Translations under genes and position numbers: made by a program | Shown: positions 29,463 through 37,709 of the stretch, piece after piece | Numbering within the stretch: the first letter of the stretch is position 1 | Layout of the letters: every line of letters begins with the position of its first letter | Notes under the pieces: model-generated | Databases searched by the model: none | Told to the model about the DNA's origin: nothing | Seen by the model: only the letters and a program-made list of their open reading frames with translations | From: Lachnospiraceae bacterium | Lineage (GTDB): Bacteria; Bacillota; Clostridia; Lachnospirales; Lachnospiraceae | Direction: 5' to 3' | Length of the DNA: 64,000 nt | Assembly: GCA_024698705.1 (NCBI GenBank) | Contig: JAILQX010000018.1 | Span: 1-64,000 of the forward strand

Positions 29463-30725
29463 TCATATTATATCATGCTTTTTCAATTCGCTCAGATATC
29501 GTTTGGCGATGCCATCCCATGTATATATGCTGTGATCTTTTGCTGTGAGATTATCCTTTATAGTTTGGTATTCTTCTTTGTTTTCAGCCAGTTCAACTAT
29601 TCTTTTCGCCCAAATGTCTGCGTCGAAGTTCTTGACGATCACTCCGTCCTCACCGTCACTTATAAGCGTATCCGAACCACCGTTATCCGATGAAATGACC
29701 GGCAGATTAAAATACATCGCTTCCAGCAAAACCATTCCGAAGATCTCGTAATTCGACGGAAATACCATCAGATTCATCTGCCCATACATTTGCTTTAATT
29801 CGCTCTGAGTTTTCTTTTTAATATATGTCAGATGCCCCGCATCGATAAGAGGATGGGCCTTTTTCATCCAGTCATCAACATAAGCGGGCTCTCCGTCTCC
29901 GACTATGGTCAAATGGATTTTGTTTTCCCTGGCGATCTCAACTGCCCGTGACAGGATGTCCAGCAAAAGATAGGAATTTCTCCTGGGTTCTATCTTTCCG
30001 ACATAAAGCAGGTTAAATGTATCGGAATCCGTAGTTTCGGAAGCATCTGCTGTTATGCTCCCAAAGTTTTCCGTGTCAAGTCCGACTCCGATCGGCACCG
30101 CATTCTTGAAGCCTTTGGTCTTTAGGAATCCCGCTGCCGCCTTGGATTTGGTAAAGCAAAGTGTATCCCTGTTATGCTTTATATGCAGGAAAAGTGTATC
30201 AAACACCTTGCATTTCAGGTTATAACCTTTGTTGTAATCGTCATAGTAAGGCCCGTGATAGATAACCACAGGCTTATCCTTATACCAGGCATAAAATCTC
30301 CAGGAACTTATCTGATCATACTCATGGACCTGCAGGAGGTCATATTGCTTTGCAATCTTCTTTAAGCCCGGGAAAAAACCATTCTTTAAGATACCAAACC
30401 CATGACGCATGTATACATGAACCTTTGCAGAGGTGATGTTATTTTTTTCTGTTCCTGTGGCAGGTCCTGCAGCAGTTTTTTTGTCTCCCCCTACGGTGGG
30501 TCCTGTAGTGTTTTCAGATATATCCATTCCGGCTCTTGCTACCTGTCCGGCATCGCTTACACCGACTTCTATTTCCCGCTCCTCATTGCCTGCATTACCA
30601 TTATAAAGAACCACATCACAATTAACCCCTGCGCGAACAAGGGCCTTGGCAAAACCTATTTCCTGTATGTTGTATCCGTTCGGATCCAGAATGGAAGGGA
30701 ATGTCCTGATTATAAGTATTTTCAT
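29463..30725 (-). CDS. GT4 glycosyltransferase with Gly/Thr/Ala-rich insert
   Basis: A 420-residue GT-B fold transferase. The C-terminal domain has LLYVGKIEPRRNSYLLLDIL (about 235-255) and the EX7E-type motif SNYEIFGMVLLEAMYFNLPVI. The N-terminal domain has a roughly 50-residue low-complexity insert (about 47-98) rich in Gly, Thr, Ala and Lys, absent in most relatives. The donor and acceptor are not evident. The upstream 479 bases contain no gene but hold a hairpin array; the 3' side is near rfbG. Confidence 0.82.
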   Translation of the reverse strand: MKILIIRTFPSILDPNGYNIQEIGFAKALVRAGVNCDVVLYNGNAGNEEREIEVGVSDAGQVARAGMDISENTTGPTVGGDKKTAAGPATGTEKNNITSAKVHVYMRHGFGILKNGFFPGLKKIAKQYDLLQVHEYDQISSWRFYAWYKDKPVVIYHGPYYDDYNKGYNLKCKVFDTLFLHIKHNRDTLCFTKSKAAAGFLKTKGFKNAVPIGVGLDTENFGSITADASETTDSDTFNLLYVGKIEPRRNSYLLLDILSRAVEIARENKIHLTIVGDGEPAYVDDWMKKAHPLIDAGHLTYIKKKTQSELKQMYGQMNLMVFPSNYEIFGMVLLEAMYFNLPVISSDNGGSDTLISDGEDGVIVKNFDADIWAKRIVELAENKEEYQTIKDNLTAKDHSIYTWDGIAKRYLSELKKHDII

Positions 30726-30780
30726 GATGTTTTCTTTATGTTTTGAATATATTTATGTTTTTTGGTATTTTTAGGTTTTC
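30726..30780. other. A+T-rich gap ahead of the hairpin array
   Basis: This stretch is part of a 479-base gene-free region (30726-31204). It is T-rich on the plus strand and shows no gene or convincing promoter. The following 254 bases hold the hairpin array, described separately; from 31035 to 31153 there is nothing I can assign. Confidence 0.6.
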
Positions 30781-31034
30781 GACAGATAATTCCTATTAAT
30801 CTTTTCCTTTATCTGTCTGAAACGCGCTATTTTGTTTCTTTTCAATAGCTACGACAGATAATCCATCACTTATAGGATATTTATCTGTTTTAAAGGGATG
30901 ATTTCTGCGTTATGTAAACCTGCTGACAGATAATTTCTCTTTATTGGATTATTTATCTGTTCATCGGCCCGGAGATTATTGCAGGAATTCTCTTTTTAAC
31001 AGATAAAGAGTAAAAATTGGATAGATTATCTGTT
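30781..31034. repeat. Four-unit array of 37-nt hairpins with 72-73-nt period
   Basis: Four units of exactly 37 bases occupy 30781-30817, 30853-30889, 30925-30961 and 30998-31034. Each has a 9-base left arm (G/A-ACAGATAA), a 19-base loop and a 9-base right arm (TTATCTGT-C/T). Unit starts are 72, 72 and 73 bases apart, so spacers are 35, 35 and 36 bases. Loops and spacers vary widely, while the arms are nearly invariant. A TTATGTAAACC motif recurs after units 2 and 4 (30910-30920 and 31064-31074). No cas genes are near. Possible roles include a palindromic protein-binding array, structured leader RNA, or decayed repeat element. Confidence 0.85.
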
Positions 31035-31153
31035 TTTTAACCTTAACCGGTAAAATCTTTGATTTATGTAAACCAAAACTAAGGTTGCTCACCCCAAGAA
31101 ACTATCGCAAAAGACGCCACCCTATTGGAATCCCGCATCAAAAACTCTTTTCT

Positions 31154-31216
31154 CCGATCATCCTCTGATCATCTCCTGCGACTTGTCAGCCGATCATCCT
31201 TTGATCATTTTCTGCG
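31154..31216 (-). repeat. Duplicated 3' end of the GT4 gene (27-bp direct repeat)
   Basis: A 27-base sequence occurs at 31154-31180 and 31190-31216 with a 36-base period and only three mismatches. Both copies contain two TGATCA-like palindromes. The right copy overlaps the last codons and the stop of the GT4 gene ending at 31205; the left copy lies past the stop codon. It resembles the smaller tail duplication at rfbG. Confidence 0.75.
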
Positions 31217-32287
31217 GACGGTAAGTTGCGCCATCCATTGTTTCCATATCGCATCAACCGCCCAGTCGTGACTTCTTTCCTTGGCTTTGCTGACAATAGA
31301 ATCTCTGAACTCCCTGTCATCAGCCACCTTGCACATAGCCTTGACCATAGCCTCTTTATCGTCAACCGGAACCAATATCCCGTTCACGTTATTTTCAATA
31401 CACATTCTGCTGCCGCCAACCGGACAATCCGTTGCGATGACCGGAATACCGAGCGCCAGAGCTTCCATAAGGGCATTGGATATGCCTTCCAAACGAGATG
31501 GCGATACAAACATCCCGCCCTTTATCAATTCCGAATAGAGATCATTGGAAAAACCACACATCAATGCTTTGTCATTTAGTCCAAGCCCGTCGATCTGTGC
31601 CTTCAGTTCGTCCTCGAGATCACCCTTTCCGAATATTTTTAATTTATATTCGGGATGAGTCTTTGAAAACTCGGCAAATGAATCGATCAGAAAATCAAAT
31701 GCTTTATAATCCACAAATCTTCCTGCGGAAAGTATCGTGTATTCACGTTCACCGCTCGTATCATATGAAAAAATATCATCCGTCAGAGGATTCATGATAG
31801 TCGTTGCATTGGCTACGGCCTTCGATCCGAAGCATTCCTTGGAATCCTCTGTCTGAAGCACAACTTTGCTTGCCCTGCTGTATAGAAACTCTCTTATAAA
31901 CTTCATTGGCCTGCTTATAGGCTTAAGATTCAGTCTGTTCGGCGGATTTCTTTCAGATACGACAACCGGATTTTCGAGTCCCATTGTCGCAAGCAATGTA
32001 AATAATCCGGCAGATGAGCCCATGGCTATGACTCCGGCGCCGTCAGATTCCTTGATAACCTTTCGCATCGCCGACAGACGTTTAAGCCTTCCGATCAGGC
32101 TGCCGCCTGTAGCCTTTGAGACGCATATCACATTGATACGGTCATCCAGCTTGTATTCCACACGGTCATCCGCGATCATCATGATCGTAACCTTCTGTCC
32201 GAGTGATGCCGCATGATTGGCCAGCACCGATATGACACGTTCCGTGCCTCCGCCAACCATTGAAATTGTAACAAAAATAATGTTCAT
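31205..32287 (-). CDS. GT4 glycosyltransferase
   Basis: A 360-residue GT-B fold transferase of the RfaG/GlgA-like type. The N-terminus IIFVTISMVGGGTERVISVLANH carries a GT4-typical glycine motif, the C-terminal half contains ILSAGRFVDYKAFDFLIDSF and the EX7E-like PSRLEGISNALMEALALGIPVIA. It appears complete. It is transcribed as a single gene from a promoter at 32335-32363. The donor sugar cannot be read from sequence. A 27-bp repeat extends across its stop codon. Confidence 0.88.
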   Translation of the reverse strand: MNIIFVTISMVGGGTERVISVLANHAASLGQKVTIMMIADDRVEYKLDDRINVICVSKATGGSLIGRLKRLSAMRKVIKESDGAGVIAMGSSAGLFTLLATMGLENPVVVSERNPPNRLNLKPISRPMKFIREFLYSRASKVVLQTEDSKECFGSKAVANATTIMNPLTDDIFSYDTSGEREYTILSAGRFVDYKAFDFLIDSFAEFSKTHPEYKLKIFGKGDLEDELKAQIDGLGLNDKALMCGFSNDLYSELIKGGMFVSPSRLEGISNALMEALALGIPVIATDCPVGGSRMCIENNVNGILVPVDDKEAMVKAMCKVADDREFRDSIVSKAKERSHDWAVDAIWKQWMAQLTVRRK

Positions 32288-32334
32288 ATTGTGTATACCT
32301 TGTTTTTTTATATTTTACCACACAATCAATGAAT

Positions 32335-32363
32335 ATTATAAATAAGAACCGATATTTACACAA
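32335..32363 (-). promoter_or_regulatory. Promoter of the GT4 gene at 31205-32287
   Basis: On the minus strand TTGTGT (32358-32363) and TATAAT (32335-32340) are separated by 17 bases, about 48 bases ahead of the ATG. The -10 is perfect and the -35 is fair. It lies back to back with the plus-strand promoter of the aminotransferase gene. Confidence 0.65.
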
Positions 32364-32393
32364 GTTTCGCATGCCCGCAAACGCAATTTCACG

Positions 32394-32422
32394 TTGCCTA
32401 TATCTTCAATTTGTGACACAAT
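32394..32422 (+). promoter_or_regulatory. Candidate promoter of the plus-strand aminotransferase
   Basis: TTGCCT (32394-32399) and CACAAT (32417-32422) lie 17 bases apart. An imperfect inverted repeat TGACA...TGTCA (32415-32432) overlaps the -10 and could be an operator (inference). The gene begins at 32449. Confidence 0.4.
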
Positions 32423-32448
32423 AGTGATTGTCATAGAAAGGACATATT

Positions 32449-33564
32449 ATGATGAATAACACTCAGATAACCATTCCGCAAAACAGACTGGACAGAGGTT
32501 TTTTTGCCCATCAGAAAGAATACGAAGATAAAGCAATCGAAGTGCTCCGCTCGGGTTGGTACATACTAGGCAGGGAAGTTGAAGAATTTCAGAAGGAATT
32601 TGCTTCATTTGTCGGTGCAAAATATTGTCTTGGTGTAGCCAACGGGCTGGATGCCCTGTGGATCGCCTTCAGAGTGCTTGGTATAGGCAAAGGTGATGAA
32701 GTAATTGTACAGGCCAATACCTATATAGCAAGCGTAATGGGTATTACGATCAACGGGGCAACACCGGTATTTGTTGAACCCGATGAGTATTACAACATAG
32801 ATACTTCAAAGATTGAAAAAAAGATCACCGAACGCACAAAGGCCATTTTGGTGGTACATCTCTATGGTCAGGCTTCCAATATGGCTCCCATCATGCAGAT
32901 AGCAAAGAAACACAACCTTCGCGTGGTTGAAGACTGCGCTCAGTCTCATGGTGCTGTATTTGAAGGAAAGACTACAGGAACATTTGGCGATATAGGATGC
33001 TTTTCATTTTACCCTTCCAAAAATCTGGGGGCTTTCGGCGACGGCGGTGCTATCGTAACCGACGATCCTCAGATAGCAGAGGATGTGCGGGTATTCAGAA
33101 ATTACGGTTCGGAAAAGAGATACTATAATAAGGTTGTGGGAACAAATTCAAGACTTGATGAAATGCAGGCCGGCCTTCTGCGAGTCCGTCTTTCTCATCT
33201 CACCGAATTAACCGGAGAAAGGATCGGAATATGCAATTCCTATCTGGAAAATATGAATAATGATCTGATAACTCTGCCTTCGATAAGAGAGGGCGCAACA
33301 CACATATGGCATCAGTTTGTGGTCAGAACGGAGCACAGAGACGACTTAAAAGACTATCTGGCCTCAAAGGGAATAGGAACGATAATCCACTATCCCATTC
33401 CGCCTCACCTTTCCGAAGCATACAGATATCTCGGATTCAAAAAAGGAGCATTCCCCATTACGGAGAAATATGCTGATTCGGTACTGTCACTGCCATTGTA
33501 TAACGGTATGACCGAAGAAGAGAGGGGAGCCGTCATTGAAGCTGTCAACAGCTTTAAGATCTGA
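32449..33564 (+). CDS. DegT/DnrJ/EryC1/StrS-family sugar aminotransferase (FdtB/QdtB-like)
   Basis: A 371-residue PLP-dependent aminotransferase. The PLP lysine is in CFSFYPSKNLGAFGDGGAIVT (about residues 180-200), and the substrate region RLDEMQAGLLRVRL is typical. Relatives such as FdtB/QdtB make dTDP-3-amino-3,6-dideoxyhexoses, and a ketoisomerase of the FdtA type is present at 37281-37706, so this is a plausible partner (inference). It is the only plus-strand gene in the middle of the locus. AAAGGA precedes the ATG. A bidirectional terminator follows. Confidence 0.9.
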   Translation: MMNNTQITIPQNRLDRGFFAHQKEYEDKAIEVLRSGWYILGREVEEFQKEFASFVGAKYCLGVANGLDALWIAFRVLGIGKGDEVIVQANTYIASVMGITINGATPVFVEPDEYYNIDTSKIEKKITERTKAILVVHLYGQASNMAPIMQIAKKHNLRVVEDCAQSHGAVFEGKTTGTFGDIGCFSFYPSKNLGAFGDGGAIVTDDPQIAEDVRVFRNYGSEKRYYNKVVGTNSRLDEMQAGLLRVRLSHLTELTGERIGICNSYLENMNNDLITLPSIREGATHIWHQFVVRTEHRDDLKDYLASKGIGTIIHYPIPPHLSEAYRYLGFKKGAFPITEKYADSVLSLPLYNGMTEEERGAVIEAVNSFKI

Positions 33565-33605
33565 TAAAAAAGGCAATGCATCACAGCATTGCCTTTACTT
33601 TTTCA
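33565..33605. terminator. Bidirectional terminator overlapping the stop of the convergent GT4
   Basis: AAAGGCAATGC (33569-33579) pairs perfectly with GCATTGCCTTT (33586-33596) across a 6-base loop. It has a T-rich run on the plus side and six T on the minus side. On the minus strand the first arm is coding sequence: it holds the last codons of the GT4 gene at 33581-34786, and the loop holds its stop codon. Confidence 0.9.
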
Positions 33606-34786
33606 TATGCCTCATCATATGAATACCTATGAGCTGCCACAGCGGCCCTTCTACCAAGTTCTGAGCTGTTTTCAAGTACAAATCCAAGTCCTTTTGCCAG
33701 ATCATCGCTGTCACAGAACTTTGCCAGATAACCGTTTTCCCTGTGGCTTATCTGATCAAGCATTCCGCCAACGGCAAATGCAACTGCCGGTGTTCCGCAA
33801 GCCATGGATTCACATACCGTATATCCGAACGATTCCTGCAAAGAGGGATTCACAAACACATCTGCTGACCGATAGATATCAGCCAGGGCGGATTCATCCG
33901 CAATAAATCCCTTATATAACACATCATAGGCTTTAAGGACTTCCTTTGCACCTGCATCCGCATTTCCTATGACAACAAGCTGCTTATCACTCATATCCAG
34001 TGCTTTAAGAGCATTCAGGAGATAATCAAAACCTTTATTGCTGTTTTTTGTTCCCGTATCGGCTGCTCCGAAAAGAACGACCTTTTTATCCTGATCTATC
34101 CCCAGTTTTTTCCTGATCGTATTCTTCTCATCCGAGTCCACAGTATGAAATGTTTTTGCATCATATACATTGGGAAGGACGCTTATATTTTTCCCGTTTG
34201 TTATGGAACTCTTCTTTGCTTCCTCAACGATCCAGTTACTTGGGCCGACTATTTCCAGATCGGCCTTGGTGATCCATTTTTTCTTTCGTTCAAAACTGAT
34301 GTGGGCGCTGTTTCCGGCCATCGGACAATCCTTACATTCATTTGCATAATGGCCGCATCTTCTGTCAACATGACAGCCACCCGTAAAGAGCCACATGTCA
34401 TGCATATCAAAGATCACTCTTTTTCCTTCAAGTTTGGAAATCTCATAGATCTGTTTTGGTGAAAGAAATGTACTGACCCAATGAAGAAATATAATATCCG
34501 CTTCCTGTACAAGCGGATTATTTGTAAGATCTGTTCCGAGAACATCCCTTTTGACTTCACCTTTTTTGAACATCAGGTTGATCAGATTTTTGCATTTAGA
34601 AATAAATCTGTCCCACCCGTTGTCAAATGCCTCGACAACATCGGAGTCTGCCTTAGTCTTGGTACGAACAAGTACTTTAGAATCGATCCCATGCTCTGTA
34701 AGCATCTCGTTGAGACGCTTGGCAGCATTGTATGATCCACCTACGTCTATGGTGGATATATGCAGAATCTTTTTATCCTCAGTCAA
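33581..34786 (-). CDS. GT4 glycosyltransferase (WcaC-like)
   Basis: A 401-residue GT-B transferase. The N-terminal half has IFDMHDMWLFTGGCH followed by a Cys-rich stretch (RCGHYANECKDCP, about residues 135-160), typical of a WcaC-like subgroup. The C-terminal domain has VVLFGAADTGTKNSNKGFDYL and SLQESFGYTVCESMACGTPAVAF. The start codon is TTG at 34786, overlapping the upstream stop by 4 bases (TTGA), with ACGGAG upstream. It is the last gene of the long transcript starting near 54.4 kb. Confidence 0.85.
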   Translation of the reverse strand: MTEDKKILHISTIDVGGSYNAAKRLNEMLTEHGIDSKVLVRTKTKADSDVVEAFDNGWDRFISKCKNLINLMFKKGEVKRDVLGTDLTNNPLVQEADIIFLHWVSTFLSPKQIYEISKLEGKRVIFDMHDMWLFTGGCHVDRRCGHYANECKDCPMAGNSAHISFERKKKWITKADLEIVGPSNWIVEEAKKSSITNGKNISVLPNVYDAKTFHTVDSDEKNTIRKKLGIDQDKKVVLFGAADTGTKNSNKGFDYLLNALKALDMSDKQLVVIGNADAGAKEVLKAYDVLYKGFIADESALADIYRSADVFVNPSLQESFGYTVCESMACGTPAVAFAVGGMLDQISHRENGYLAKFCDSDDLAKGLGFVLENSSELGRRAAVAAHRYSYDEAYEKVKAML

Positions 34787-35919
34787 CTGTACAGCTCCGT
34801 AAGTTTCTCTATGCTTCTTCTGATATCAAACTCTTCCAACGTTCCGTGCGGCTCTTCCGGCTCTTTGTGTTCCTCTATTGCCTCGATCCAGCCGGCACTT
34901 TCATCCTCTAATCCAACCACACAAACTCTGTCCGAAAGGATCGCGTCCTTTGTGACTTTATCGGATATGACGCACCTGAGTCCCATTGCCTGAGCCTCTA
35001 TAAGCACCACAGGAAATCCTTCCCAACGGGACGGGAGAACAAATACATCCATAATACTCATGAGTTCGGGAACATCGGATCTGTTCTCAAGGAAAATAAC
35101 CTTTTCATCCAGTCCTTTACCCTTCACAAGATCGATCATCTGCTGTTTTTCCACACCTTTGCCTACAAGTAAAAGCACGGAATTCTCATGTTCCTTAAGG
35201 TATTCTTCAAATATACCGATCAGCTTCTCATGATTTTTCTGGTATGTAAAGCTTCCAACATGTCCTATGACTTTGGTGTCTTCCTCAATACCCAATTCAT
35301 TTTGTATACTCTTGCTGTCATACTTACTGCGATCAAAACGTTCAAGATTGATACCGTTATTGATCGTGATAACATTATCCGTATCGAAAAGCCTGCGGAC
35401 CTCGTCCTCCATTTGCTTGTGAAGTGTGATCACAGTAAGCCCGTATTTATCGATCAATCTCTTTGCTTCTTTATACTCGAAGCCTTTTTTCCCGCTTCCC
35501 GAAGCATCAAAATACTTTCCCGGTTCATTATGAAGCGTGTAAAATAACTTAATCTTTTTAAGCACATCAGAAGGCAATGCTTTTAGGTATCGTCCGAATC
35601 TCAGATGAACATGTATCACATCAACATTCTCTTCCATGATGAGTTTTCGAAATTCGGTATACTTTCTTACCCTTCTGACAACTTTATAGAAAATACTTTT
35701 TTCAGCTTTGTCCCTATATATCTCACCAAGGTATACAACTCTGACGCCCGCCTCCTTAAGCAGTCTTTCATTGGCAGAACCGAGTTTCTCACACCATGAC
35801 ACAATGATCATATCGACCTGATTCCTGTCTTCAAGCATCGCATAATCCTTGACAAGCGTCTCGGCACCACCGTCAGCCATTGACGTTATAAGTTGTACAA
35901 CCTTTTTCTTTTTGTTCAT
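34783..35919 (-). CDS. GT4 glycosyltransferase
   Basis: A 378-residue GT-B transferase. It has VVQLITSMADGGAETLVKDYA at the N-terminus, VIGHVGSFTYQKNHEKLI in the middle, and PSRWEGFPVVLIEAQAMGLRCV for the EX7E-like donor motif. The ATG at 35919 is used, with AGGAT nine bases before it; a TTG at 35925 is too close. It overlaps the next gene by 4 bases and lies 11 bases downstream of rfbH. Confidence 0.86.
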   Translation of the reverse strand: MNKKKKVVQLITSMADGGAETLVKDYAMLEDRNQVDMIIVSWCEKLGSANERLLKEAGVRVVYLGEIYRDKAEKSIFYKVVRRVRKYTEFRKLIMEENVDVIHVHLRFGRYLKALPSDVLKKIKLFYTLHNEPGKYFDASGSGKKGFEYKEAKRLIDKYGLTVITLHKQMEDEVRRLFDTDNVITINNGINLERFDRSKYDSKSIQNELGIEEDTKVIGHVGSFTYQKNHEKLIGIFEEYLKEHENSVLLLVGKGVEKQQMIDLVKGKGLDEKVIFLENRSDVPELMSIMDVFVLPSRWEGFPVVLIEAQAMGLRCVISDKVTKDAILSDRVCVVGLEDESAGWIEAIEEHKEPEEPHGTLEEFDIRRSIEKLTELYS

Positions 35920-35930
35920 TTGCAATTATC

Positions 35931-37268
35931 CTATGCAAAATACTCTCTTATCGTAGCTGCCATATAATCGATCATGGCATCAGTCATTCCCGGGTATACA
36001 CCGATCCAGAAAGTATCGTTCATGATCCTGTCGGTATTTTCAAGCGAACCAACAACTCTGTAGCCTTCACCCGTACTGCGCATCTGATCAAAGCATGGAT
36101 GCTTGATGAGGTTTCCGGAGAAGAGCATACGTGTCTGAACACCCTTACCTTCAAGGAACTGAACAAGACCATTTCTGCTTACACCCTCTTTAACCGTGAT
36201 CAGGAAACCGAACCAGCTCGGTCTTGAATTCTCACATGCCTCAGGAAGGATAAGTTTGTCCTCAAGCCCTGCCAACCCGGATTTCAATCTGTCGAAATTA
36301 TAACGTCTCTTCTCAACAAATGAAGGGAACTTTTCAAGCTGGGCGCAACCGATCGCAGCCTGCATATCCGTAGCCTTAAGGTTATATCCAAAATGCGAAT
36401 AAACATACTTATGATCATATCCTGCCGGCAATTCACCATACTGTCCGTCATATCTGTGACCGCAGAAATTATCCCTTCCCGAAGGGCATATACAGTCTCT
36501 TCCCCAGTCTCTGAAGGATCTTATACATCTGTTAAGAAGCGGATCGTTTGTATAGACCGCTCCGCCTTCTCCCATCGTCATATGATGAGGCGGATAGAAG
36601 CTTGACGTTCCTATATCTCCGACCGTACCTGTAAAATACTCTTTGCCGTCCAATGTATATCTTGAACCAAGAGCATCACAGTTATCTTCTATGAGCCACA
36701 GGTTGTATTTATCGCAAAACGCCCTTACTGCCTTAAGATCAAACGGATTGCCCAGCGTATGCGCCATCATGACCGCCTTTGTTTTGTCTGAAACGGCCTT
36801 CTCAAGTTCATTGACATCAACATTGTACTGACCTATAGTTACATCAACAAATACCGGAACTGCCCCATACTGGATGATCGGCGTTACCGTTGTAGGGAAG
36901 CCCGCAGCCACCGTTATGACCTCATCACCGCGCTTTATCTGTCTTTCCTTAAGAAGCGGCGATGTAAGTGCCATAAATGCATTCAGATTTGCTGAAGAAC
37001 CCGAATTGACCAGCGAAACGAATTTAACCCCGAGATATTCTCCGAGTTTCTTTTCGAATTCCACCGTATATCTCCCGCTTGTAAGCCAGAACTCCAATGC
37101 ACTGTCCACAAGATTTGTCATTTCGGCTCTGTCATAGACACGTGAAGCGTATGTGATCCTGTCACCGGGTTCAAAATCCTTCTTTTTATTGTGATACTTG
37201 TCACAGTACTCTCCGACAAGTTCAAGGATCTGCTCCTTTGCCTGTTCTTCTGTCATTTGTTCAAACAT
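35931..37268 (-). CDS. rfbH: CDP-6-deoxy-hexulose 3-dehydrase (E1, RfbH)
   Basis: A 445-residue PMP-dependent, iron-sulphur enzyme that removes the C3 hydroxyl of CDP-4-keto-6-deoxyglucose. The usual PLP lysine is replaced by His in SSFYPPHHMTMGEGGAV (about residues 215-231), the family hallmark. The cysteines DCICPSG and a later FCG bind a [2Fe-2S] cluster. AAGGAG precedes the ATG. It needs a reductase partner (E3/RfbI) not seen here. With rfbG it gives 3,6-dideoxyhexoses. Confidence 0.94.
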   Translation of the reverse strand: MFEQMTEEQAKEQILELVGEYCDKYHNKKKDFEPGDRITYASRVYDRAEMTNLVDSALEFWLTSGRYTVEFEKKLGEYLGVKFVSLVNSGSSANLNAFMALTSPLLKERQIKRGDEVITVAAGFPTTVTPIIQYGAVPVFVDVTIGQYNVDVNELEKAVSDKTKAVMMAHTLGNPFDLKAVRAFCDKYNLWLIEDNCDALGSRYTLDGKEYFTGTVGDIGTSSFYPPHHMTMGEGGAVYTNDPLLNRCIRSFRDWGRDCICPSGRDNFCGHRYDGQYGELPAGYDHKYVYSHFGYNLKATDMQAAIGCAQLEKFPSFVEKRRYNFDRLKSGLAGLEDKLILPEACENSRPSWFGFLITVKEGVSRNGLVQFLEGKGVQTRMLFSGNLIKHPCFDQMRSTGEGYRVVGSLENTDRIMNDTFWIGVYPGMTDAMIDYMAATIREYFA

Positions 37269-37280
37269 TTCGTGTACTCC

Positions 37281-37706
37281 TTAATCATCCTGATTTACCA
37301 TCTGAAGATAAGTATTGTAATCCCTTATATACTCCGTGGCATCATAGTGTTCACTGGCCAATACCAACAAAACCGAATCGCTTGAGAAATCATACATATC
37401 TTTCCAAAGCATTGTATCTATATACAGCCCCATCTTAGGCTTATTGAGTTCCACTATCCTGGTTTCATGTCCGTTATCCAGTTTAACTTTACTTGTCCCA
37501 CTGACATTTATAAGAATGAATTTCGTATACTTATTGGCATGCTGCCCTCTGACAACCTCAGAATCGGAACCGTATATATAAAATATTCTGTTTATCTTAA
37601 AAGGAACAAGCTCGCTTTCTCCCTCGGCAACAACCAGGTTTCCCCTTTCGTCACCCAGCTCATCAAACTCTATGAGCTTGTACATATCATCAATATTTCT
37701 GTTCAT
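37281..37706 (-). CDS. FdtA/QdtA-like dTDP-4-keto-6-deoxyhexose 3,4-ketoisomerase (WxcM-like cupin)
   Basis: A 141-residue cupin. It matches the FdtA/QdtA (WxcM-like) family with GNLVVAEGESE, RIFYIYGSDSEVVRGQHANK and an ending YIRDYNTYL. The catalytic block RGxHAHK reads RGQHANK, so the second His is Asn; such a variant occurs in related cupins but the effect is unknown. With the DegT aminotransferase at 32449 it points to a 3-amino-3,6-dideoxyhexose (inference). No RmlA/RmlB is in the window. Confidence 0.85.
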   Translation of the reverse strand: MNRNIDDMYKLIEFDELGDERGNLVVAEGESELVPFKINRIFYIYGSDSEVVRGQHANKYTKFILINVSGTSKVKLDNGHETRIVELNKPKMGLYIDTMLWKDMYDFSSDSVLLVLASEHYDATEYIRDYNTYLQMVNQDD

Positions 37707-37709
37707 TTA

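Noticed and set aside
30781-31034. CRISPR array
   Set aside because: Unit and spacer lengths fit, but unit interiors are diverged and only the 9-nt arms are conserved; no cas genes are in the window.
37281-37706. Inactivated ketoisomerase because the second active-site His is Asn
   Set aside because: The rest of the family pattern is intact and the Asn variant is seen in related cupins, so inactivity cannot be claimed.
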